DNA of 64,000 nucleotides, taken from assembly GCA_963825615.1 (NCBI GenBank), contig CAWGTV010000008.1, forward strand, positions 186,001 to 250,000, written 5' to 3'. The DNA is from JAHEDT01 sp963825615. Lineage in GTDB: Bacteria > Desulfobacterota > Desulfuromonadia > Desulfuromonadales > BM103. The notes under the pieces were generated by a model. It saw nothing but the letters and a program-made list of their open reading frames with translations. It was not told the DNA's origin and made no database searches. Positions 58,240-64,000 of this stretch are shown one piece after another. A program made the position numbers and the translations under genes. How positions within the stretch are numbered: the first letter of the stretch is position 1; every line of letters starts with the position of its first letter.

Positions 58240-58644
58240 TATAGAACTCCCTCCAAGATCTGGAGCGACTATCGGTTGCACAACCCTAAAATGCGACTAA
58301 TATTTAACATCGGAGGAACGCCAATTATTGCCTCCGCAAGGCAGAGAAACCACGCGGGACATCTAAGCTACAAGTAATTGCGCGCCCCACCCCACAACAG
58401 AATATTTTGTGGGTGGGCTTTCATGAGATTATATTTTACGTTTTCTAGCAAGTAGCATATTATTTTACGTAAGCATTATGTTGACTTGTTACATCTTTGT
58501 TGCGATGGATTGATTGAGTTCAGAGAATAAATACCCCTGACGCATTAAAATCGAAGATAACCACTGTCCGCGGATGTAACAGAACCTAGTTCATCGCGCA
58601 ACCCTGGTGGGCAAGGAGGAACAGCAGGCGCAACCACAACATTT

Positions 58645-58780
58645 TGATGCTCTCCGAACCGCTCCGCCTAACAGCACGTCTCATGGCGGCCGGTCGATGG
58701 GCCCGGCTGGAAACGGCCGCGCCTCCCTTCTGGAAAGGAGACCCGCAGCTTTGGCGTCGTTGTAATCGGCAGCGCTGGCA
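58645..58780 (+). promoter_or_regulatory. Moco/Tuco riboswitch aptamer
   Basis: The conserved core GCCTCCCTTCTGGAAAGGAG (58720-58739) and the upstream CTCCGAACC match the moco RNA motif, also found before E. coli moaA. It should sense molybdenum or tungsten cofactor. A terminator directly follows. The downstream operon takes up tungstate, so the tungsten (Tuco) form is plausible. Boundaries are approximate. Confidence 0.8.
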
Positions 58781-58783
58781 CAA

Positions 58784-58813
58784 GGGCTTTTCCAGTCGGA
58801 GAAGCCCTTTTTT
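58784..58813 (+). terminator. riboswitch expression-platform terminator
   Basis: GGGCTTTTCC-AGTC-GGAGAAGCCC with TTTTTT. The 10-bp stem (with T-G/T-A) ends 30 bases before the moeA start and fits a cofactor-triggered stop. Confidence 0.9.
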
Positions 58814-58843
58814 ATTGCCATCCACTGTAAGGAGGAGTTCCAC

Positions 58844-60058
58844 GTGACAGTTTCCTATTACCAGGCTCGTGACCGCATCCTTGCCGCCGTACAACCGCTG
58901 GCATCGGAAGAGGTGCCCCTCCTCGAAGCAATCAACCGGGCGGTAACGGAGGCGCTCATCGCCCTGCGCCCACTCCCCGCTTTTGACAATTCGGCCATGG
59001 ACGGCTACGCAGTGCTCACCAAAGACTGCACCGCTGGAGGCGTTTTGCCCATTGTCGGCTGCCTGCAGGCCGGAGCCGATGACAACCGGCGGCTCGAAGC
59101 GGGGACGGCCATGAAGATCATGACCGGAGCCCCAATCCCTGTCGGGGCCGATGCCGTCATACCCTTCGAGGAGACCGCGTTGATGTCGGGGCAGGTCAAA
59201 CTTCTCGGCAAGGTCAAAGCAGGCGATCACATCCGCCGGCAAGGTGAAGACCTGCGCCCGGGAGATCTGGTGTTCGACGCCGGGACGGCCCTGCGTCCCG
59301 CCGAGATCAGCCTGTTGGCAAGCTTCGGCCAGGCCACGGTCCGGGTCGGACGCCGTGCCCGGGTGACGATTCTCGCCACGGGAGACGAACTGCAGGAGCT
59401 GGGCGAAGCGCTGCTTGAAGGACGGATCGTCAACAGCAATTCCTGGGGGCTGGCCGCCGCCATCCAGGAGCTCGGCGGGATTCCGCACATGCTTGGTATC
59501 GCCCGTGACAACCGGGACAGCTTGCGGGAGAAGTTGAGCGCTGGTCTGCAGGCCGACGCATTGATCACCTCGGCTGGCGTCTCGGCCGGAGACTACGATC
59601 TGGTCCGGGACGTCCTGGAGGAACTCGGGGTCATACAGCATTTCTGGAAGATCAACATCAAGCCGGGCAAACCGACCGCTTTCGGCATGCACAAGCGGAC
59701 GGCTGTTTTCTCCCTGCCAGGCAACCCGGTTTCGGCGCTGATGACCTTCGAAGAGTTCGTCCGCCCCGCCCTGTTAAAGATGATGGGGCACCGCACGTTC
59801 CTCAAGCCGGCACTCAAGGCACGCCTGCAGGAACCGGTCAGCAAGAAGTCCGGCCGCCTGCAGCTGCTGCGGGTGGCCCTCGAGTTCAATGATGGAGAGC
59901 TGCAAATCGCCAGTGCCGGCGACCAGAATACCGGCATCATCCGCACCCTGGTGCGTGCCCAGGGGATTGCCCTGCTGCCGGAAAACCGTGAACATTTCGC
60001 TGCTGGTGAGCTACTCGAGGTTCACCTGCTTGGCCCGCAGCCAGCGTTTAGGTCCTGA
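58844..60058 (+). CDS. moeA: molybdopterin molybdenumtransferase MoeA
   Basis: MoeA inserts molybdate or tungstate into adenylated molybdopterin. The 404-residue protein has domain I-II (PAFDNSAMDGYAV), the MoaB/Mog-like domain III (TILATGDELQ; TSAGVSAGDYD) and domain IV. The start is GTG with AAGGAGGAG 6 bases upstream. It is the first gene behind the Moco/Tuco riboswitch and is followed by tungstate uptake genes. Confidence 0.95.
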   Translation: MTVSYYQARDRILAAVQPLASEEVPLLEAINRAVTEALIALRPLPAFDNSAMDGYAVLTKDCTAGGVLPIVGCLQAGADDNRRLEAGTAMKIMTGAPIPVGADAVIPFEETALMSGQVKLLGKVKAGDHIRRQGEDLRPGDLVFDAGTALRPAEISLLASFGQATVRVGRRARVTILATGDELQELGEALLEGRIVNSNSWGLAAAIQELGGIPHMLGIARDNRDSLREKLSAGLQADALITSAGVSAGDYDLVRDVLEELGVIQHFWKINIKPGKPTAFGMHKRTAVFSLPGNPVSALMTFEEFVRPALLKMMGHRTFLKPALKARLQEPVSKKSGRLQLLRVALEFNDGELQIASAGDQNTGIIRTLVRAQGIALLPENREHFAAGELLEVHLLGPQPAFRS

Positions 60059-60093
60059 GGTCCCGGCCCCTGTCTAACCAAAGGAGAACTGCA

Positions 60094-60903
60094 ATGAAAC
60101 TGCTACGCATCCTGACTGCAGTAATGGTTGTCATCTTGACCCTCTGTACTATGTCCACTGCCGAGGAGCGGCTGCGCATGTCAACCACCACCTCCACGGA
60201 AAACTCCGGCCTGCTCAAAGTGCTTCTGCCGCCCTTCGAGAAGCAGCACAACTGCAAGGTCGACGTGATTGCCGTCGGCACCGGCAAGGCCCTCAAGCTC
60301 GGCGAGGCCGGCGATGTTGACGTTGTCTTCGTCCACGCGCGCAAGCTGGAGGACAAGTTCGTCGCCGACGGTTTCGGCGTCAACCGCAAGGATGTGATGT
60401 ACAACGACTTCGTCATGATCGGTCCGGCCGACGACCCGGCCGCGGTCAAGAGCGCCAAGACGTCTGGCGAAGCCTTGAGCAGAATCGCCGGGAAGCAGGC
60501 GTTTTTCGTCTCCCGGGGCGATGAGTCGGGAACGCACCAGAAGGAGAAGGAACTCTGGCAGGCTGCCGGCATCAAGCCCTCAGGCAGCTGGTACGTGGAA
60601 GCCGGCCAGGGGATGGGCGAGGTGATCGTCATGGCTACGGAAAAAAGAGCCTACACTCTGGCCGACCGGGGCACCTACAACGCCTTCAAAAAGGCGAAGA
60701 CCGACCTGGAGATCGTTTTCGAGGGGGAGAAGGTGCTCTTTAACCCCTACGGGGTGATCGCCGTCAACCCGCAGAAGCACCCCCACGCCAAGTACGAACT
60801 GGCACTGAAGTTCATCGATTACGTCACCGGTCCCACTGGACAGAAGATCATTGCCGACTACCGGGTCAATGGTGACCCGATCTTCTTCGTCTATGGCCAA
60901 TAA
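60094..60903 (+). CDS. tupA: tungstate ABC transporter substrate-binding protein
   Basis: This 269-residue periplasmic protein has a signal peptide and the TupA-type binding motif STTTSTENSGLL at the start of the mature part. It also has GTGKALKLGEAGDVD and DESGTHQKE, both oxyanion-binding loops. TupA binds tungstate more tightly than molybdate. The downstream genes encode permease and ATPase. Confidence 0.94.
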   Translation: MKLLRILTAVMVVILTLCTMSTAEERLRMSTTTSTENSGLLKVLLPPFEKQHNCKVDVIAVGTGKALKLGEAGDVDVVFVHARKLEDKFVADGFGVNRKDVMYNDFVMIGPADDPAAVKSAKTSGEALSRIAGKQAFFVSRGDESGTHQKEKELWQAAGIKPSGSWYVEAGQGMGEVIVMATEKRAYTLADRGTYNAFKKAKTDLEIVFEGEKVLFNPYGVIAVNPQKHPHAKYELALKFIDYVTGPTGQKIIADYRVNGDPIFFVYGQ

Positions 60904-60978
60904 GACGGGGACACTGTTCCCCAGGTGCGATGACCTGCCATCCGGGCAGAGGGAGACAGAACCGGATGGCAGCGCCCT

Positions 60979-61686
60979 ATGGAAGCGGTCTGGAACAGCA
61001 TGAATTTTCTTGCCGAGTCACTCGCCGCCGCCGCGGCCCTGATCATGGCCCTCGACCCCGAGGTGGTGCATGCGGTGCGGACGTCCCTCTTCACCACGGC
61101 GATCGCCATCATCCTCGCGGCGGGGATCGGCATCCCGGTCGGGACGCTGCTCGGCCTCGGCCGCTTTGCCGGCCGGCGCGCAGCGCTGACCCTGCTCAAC
61201 ACCCTGATGGCGCTGCCGACCGTGGTGGTCGGGCTGGTGGTCTACGGGCTGCTCAGCCGCCAGGGGCCACTGGGCGCATGGGGGCTGCTCTTCACGCCGG
61301 CGGCGATGATCATCGGCCAGACGATCCTGGCTGCGCCGATCGTCGCCAACTACACGGTGGCGGCGGTCGCGGGGGCCGACCCCCGCATCATGACCACCGC
61401 CTTGACCCTCGGCGCCGGGCGGCTGCGGGGGGCCGGACAGCTTCTAATGGAAGTGCGCTTCGGCGTCATGGCGGCGATCGTCGCCGGCTTCGGCCGGGTC
61501 ATCGCCGAAGTCGGCGTCGCCATGATGCTCGGCGGCAACATTCGCAATTATACGCGGACCATGACCACGGCCATCGCCCTGGAGACAAGCAAGGGAGAGT
61601 TCGCTTTCGGCCTCGCCCTGGGACTCGTGCTGTTGACCGTGGCCCTGATCGTCAACCTCTTTCTCAACCTGCTGCAGCAGAAGTGA
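60979..61686 (+). CDS. tupB: tungstate ABC transporter permease
   Basis: This 235-residue inner-membrane protein has about five to six helices and the binding-protein-dependent transport (EAA-type) loop GAGRLRGAGQLLMEVRFG. VIAEVGVAMMLGGNIRNYTRTM matches TupB (given as VIAEVGVAMMLGG and NIRNYTRTM). The ATG at 60979 lacks a clear ribosome site; MNFLAES at 61000 is an alternative. Confidence 0.93.
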   Translation: MEAVWNSMNFLAESLAAAAALIMALDPEVVHAVRTSLFTTAIAIILAAGIGIPVGTLLGLGRFAGRRAALTLLNTLMALPTVVVGLVVYGLLSRQGPLGAWGLLFTPAAMIIGQTILAAPIVANYTVAAVAGADPRIMTTALTLGAGRLRGAGQLLMEVRFGVMAAIVAGFGRVIAEVGVAMMLGGNIRNYTRTMTTAIALETSKGEFAFGLALGLVLLTVALIVNLFLNLLQQK

Positions 61687-61690
61687 GCCC

Positions 61691-62377
61691 ATGGACCCCT
61701 TGCTGACGCTCAAGGACATCGTTTTCCGGCGGGGTGATTTCACCCTGCAGATCGACCGGCTGGAGTTGCAGCCGGGACAGGTCTACCTGCTGCAGGGGCC
61801 GAACGGGTCGGGTAAAACCACCCTCCTGCAGCTGTTGGCTTTGCTGTTGACGCCGGCCAGCGGGGAAGTCTGTTACGCGGGAGCCCCGGTAACGGCGAGC
61901 AGGGAACGACAGCGCCTCCGGCAACAGGTAACCCTGGTCGAGCAGAGCCCGTTTCTGTTCAGCACCAGTGTCTACCGGAACCTGGCCTTCGGCCTGCGCC
62001 TGCGCGACGTGCGCGGGGATGCGCAGCGCCGGCGCATCGCCCAGGTCTTGAAGGCAGTGGGCCTTGATGGCTTCGAGTGCCGCCAGGCCAACGCCCTCTC
62101 CGGCGGCGAAATCCGCCGCGTGGCCCTGGCACGGGCATTGGCGCTGCACCCCCGGATGTTGTTGCTCGACGAGCCGACGGCAGGTCTTGACCGCGAGGTG
62201 CTGCCGATTTTCGAGCAGTGCCTGGCGGCATTGCCTGCCCAGGGGACCACGGTCGTCATCGCCGGCCACGACGCCGACCAGCACCGCCGGCTGGGCGGCA
62301 CCGCGCTGCACCTCGAGCGCGGCCGACTGGCCCCGACCATTCCGGGCGTCGTCCCCCGACAGGATGTGTGTGCCTGA
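61691..62377 (+). CDS. tupC: tungstate ABC transporter ATPase
   Basis: This 228-residue ATPase has Walker A GPNGSGKTTLL, signature LSGGEIRRVALARAL and Walker B MLLLDEPTAGLD, with a switch His in GHDAD. The gene begins 4 bases after tupB. Confidence 0.95.
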   Translation: MDPLLTLKDIVFRRGDFTLQIDRLELQPGQVYLLQGPNGSGKTTLLQLLALLLTPASGEVCYAGAPVTASRERQRLRQQVTLVEQSPFLFSTSVYRNLAFGLRLRDVRGDAQRRRIAQVLKAVGLDGFECRQANALSGGEIRRVALARALALHPRMLLLDEPTAGLDREVLPIFEQCLAALPAQGTTVVIAGHDADQHRRLGGTALHLERGRLAPTIPGVVPRQDVCA

Positions 62378-62417
62378 GATTGAGCCTTTGCAGAGAGAAA
62401 AAACATCAAGAGGGGAT

Positions 62418-62942
62418 ATGACTATCAAAGCAATTTCGTTTGTGGCCAGGTCAGGGACCGGCAAAACCACGCTGTTGGAAGGGGTGATTGCCGCGCTGAA
62501 ACACCGGGGTTACCGCGTCGGTGTCATCAAGCACGATGCGCACCGTTTCAACGTCGATCACCCTGGCAAAGACAGCTACCGGCTGACCGCCGCCGGAGCC
62601 GACACCATGTTGATCTGCTCGCCAGAGAAGCTGGCCCTGGTCAAGCAGCTTGATGCGCCACCACCAATGGAGGAACTGCTGGCCACTTACTTCGATGACG
62701 TCGACATTGTGCTCACGGAAGGCTACAAAACGGGGACCATGCCCAAGCTCGAAGTGCACCGCGCCGTATTGGGCAATCCCCTGCTGTGCCGAGGGGACCA
62801 GCACGATCCCGCGCTGCTCGCCGTCGCTGCGGACAGCGCCCTGGAACTCGACGTACCGCGCCTTGACCTCAACGACCCGGCGGCGGTGGCGGATTTCATC
62901 GAGCAGCACTTTCGCCTCGCCGAAGCCGCGCGCACCAGGTAG
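62418..62942 (+). CDS. mobB: molybdopterin-guanine dinucleotide biosynthesis protein MobB
   Basis: This 174-residue GTPase has Walker A ARSGTGKTTLLEG and IKHDAHRFNVDHPGKDS, typical of MobB, which helps MobA to attach GMP to molybdopterin. The ATG at 62418 has AGGGG 3 bases upstream. It is the last gene of the tungsten/molybdenum operon. Confidence 0.93.
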   Translation: MTIKAISFVARSGTGKTTLLEGVIAALKHRGYRVGVIKHDAHRFNVDHPGKDSYRLTAAGADTMLICSPEKLALVKQLDAPPPMEELLATYFDDVDIVLTEGYKTGTMPKLEVHRAVLGNPLLCRGDQHDPALLAVAADSALELDVPRLDLNDPAAVADFIEQHFRLAEAARTR

Positions 62943-63012
62943 GCTGGTGCTGCACACACGCTGAGCAGCCCCCGCCGGAGCCGGCAGCGGCAGGTTCGCA
63001 AGGCCACAAGGC

Positions 63013-63045
63013 AACGGCGCGACTCTTGGCAGGGTCGCGCCGTTT
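63013..63045. terminator. terminator between mobB and the aminotransferase
   Basis: AACGGCGCGAC and GTCGCGCCGTT form an 11-bp stem followed by TCAATTT, between two converging genes. Confidence 0.75.
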
Positions 63046-63091
63046 CAATTTCTCGAAACCGCTTGCCACGGAGCAGGCGCCCCGCCAGCCT

Positions 63092-63955
63092 TCACGCCAA
63101 TTTCCCCATATCCCGGTGCAGTGCTTCACGCAAGTGCCAGGCAATCGGTCCCACCTGCCCCTGGTTGATGGTGAACTCGTCAACCTTGACGACGGGCATC
63201 ACCTCCAGCGAGGTGGAGGTGATAAAGACCTCTTCAGCGAACTTCAAGTCCTGCAGTTTGAATTCGCCGGTGATCACCCGCAGATTCAACTGCTCTTCGC
63301 ACAGGCGCATGATCGTTGCGCGGGTCACCCCTTCGAGTAAACCGGTGGAGGCATCCGGGGTAAAAACCCACTTGTCCTTGGTCCAGAAGATATTCGAGGA
63401 AGCACCCTCGCAGATATGCTCCTTGTTGTTGAGCATGATCACCTCGAAGGCGCCCGCGGCCCTGGCTTCCAGCTTGCCCAGCAAGCTGTTGAGGTTGCTG
63501 ATCGACTTGATTTTCGGGTTGATCGCTTCGGGTGCGTTCCTGCGGGTCTGGGCCACGCGCAGGTGAATCCCTTCCCGGTAGCTGGCACTGTCGAAGCCCT
63601 GAAACTCCCGGCCGATAACCAGGCAGGTCAGGTCATTGTCCATGTTGCGCTGGAACCCGATCTGCCCTTTCCCCCTGGTGATGGTGATACGGTAGTAGGC
63701 ATCGTGCAAACCGTTTTTTTCCCGCAGTTCGAGCAGGATCGCCTCGAGTTCCTGCTGGGTGAAGGTCATCGGGTAGCAAAGTGCCTGCGCCGACTGCAGC
63801 AACCGCTGGTAGTGTTGCGGGAACTGGTACAGCCGCGCACCGATGGAACGAAAGCTCTCAAAGATGCCGTCACCGTACAAGAAACCCTGGTCGAAGACGG
63901 ACACCATCGCTTCATCACTTTTGACGAAGGCCCCATTCAAATACACATAATCCAT
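63092..63955 (-). CDS. class IV PLP aminotransferase (BCAT/D-amino acid aminotransferase family)
   Basis: This 287-residue protein has SVFDQGFLYGDGIFESFR near the start, the PLP-lysine region KSISNLNSLLGKLEA (about 157-171) and EGASSNIFWTKD. It could be a branched-chain or D-amino acid aminotransferase, or aminodeoxychorismate lyase; the sequence does not settle which. An ilvE of the longer type is elsewhere in the window. I chose ATG 63955 (MDYVYLNG) with GGGGAG 7 bases upstream. Confidence 0.88.
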   Translation of the reverse strand: MDYVYLNGAFVKSDEAMVSVFDQGFLYGDGIFESFRSIGARLYQFPQHYQRLLQSAQALCYPMTFTQQELEAILLELREKNGLHDAYYRITITRGKGQIGFQRNMDNDLTCLVIGREFQGFDSASYREGIHLRVAQTRRNAPEAINPKIKSISNLNSLLGKLEARAAGAFEVIMLNNKEHICEGASSNIFWTKDKWVFTPDASTGLLEGVTRATIMRLCEEQLNLRVITGEFKLQDLKFAEEVFITSTSLEVMPVVKVDEFTINQGQVGPIAWHLREALHRDMGKLA

Positions 63956-64000
63956 ACGCAACTCCCCATGACAGCCAGGATGTTATTGGTTAAGCAGAGT

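Overview
The window looks like a chromosomal segment of a Desulfuromonadia member (Geobacter/Desulfuromonas/Pelobacter relatives). The evidence is a decaheme cytochrome next to an MtrB-type outer-membrane barrel, a three-gene ferredoxin-rich glutamate synthase, single-chain pyruvate:ferredoxin oxidoreductase, an MglB/MglA pair, an oversized isocitrate lyase beside malate synthase, and tungstate uptake genes. No single marker proves the genus. Most of the window is ordinary vertically inherited chromosome. The exceptions are an AT-richer accessory stretch at about 48.4-54.1 kb downstream of a tRNA-Asn, and a gene-poor gap at 57.9-58.6 kb.

Layout. 0-3.8 kb: glyoxylate bypass (malate synthase, cut by the window edge, and a 751-residue isocitrate lyase). 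3.8-7.5 kb: YdbH-like AsmA-type envelope protein with a frameshifted YdbL-like lipoprotein. 8.2-8.8 kb: coiled-coil/TrkA-C protein. 9.1-14.2 kb: split glutamate synthase operon behind a structured leader. 14.5-18.1 kb: ilvE, a J-domain protein, beta-carbonic anhydrase, LysR regulator. 18.3-21.6 kb: decaheme cytochrome and MtrB-type porin. 21.8-26.4 kb: HtrA/DegP protease, histidine kinase, response regulator, PpsR. 26.6-32.6 kb: prmA, rsmE, zinc-ribbon protein, nitrilase-family amidase, NhaD antiporter, hemW. 32.6-39.9 kb: CIRCE-hrcA-grpE-dnaK-dnaJ followed by an LppC-like lipoprotein-class gene and a broken lipoprotein gene. 40-48.2 kb: tRNA-Ser, SRP RNA, dnaX, ybaB, recR, PFOR, mglB, mglA. 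48.4-53.8 kb: tRNA-Asn and accessory genes, including a six-gene hemerythrin/Fe-S/cytochrome b5/ferritin-like cluster bounded by diverged 38-nt repeats. 53.8-56.2 kb: AraC regulator remnant, aldo/keto reductase, zinc alcohol dehydrogenase. 56.5-57.9 kb: mgtE. 58.6-62.9 kb: Moco/Tuco-type riboswitch with terminator controlling moeA-tupABC-mobB. 63.1-64 kb: class IV aminotransferase.

The most striking observation is the MtrB-type barrel gene (19349-21640). Its reading frame is interrupted by a single in-frame TGA at codon 619 and then continues for 144 codons with normal barrel sequence to a terminal Phe, as expected of an outer-membrane protein. A perfect 7-bp hairpin with a G-first loop lies 16-33 nt after the TGA, as expected for a bacterial SECIS element. 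I read this as a probable selenocysteine-containing outer-membrane electron-conduit porin. A second, weaker UGA-containing small frame (S-UGA-C) lies on the minus strand at 57983-58183.

Other regulatory features are a CIRCE operator on a good sigma-70 promoter before hrcA, a long attenuator-like hairpin between dnaK and dnaJ, a nested multi-helix leader before the glutamate synthase operon, and the molybdenum/tungsten cofactor riboswitch. Two genes are broken by single frameshifts and a third is a regulator remnant with an internal deletion. The two frameshifts could be real decay or sequencing errors.
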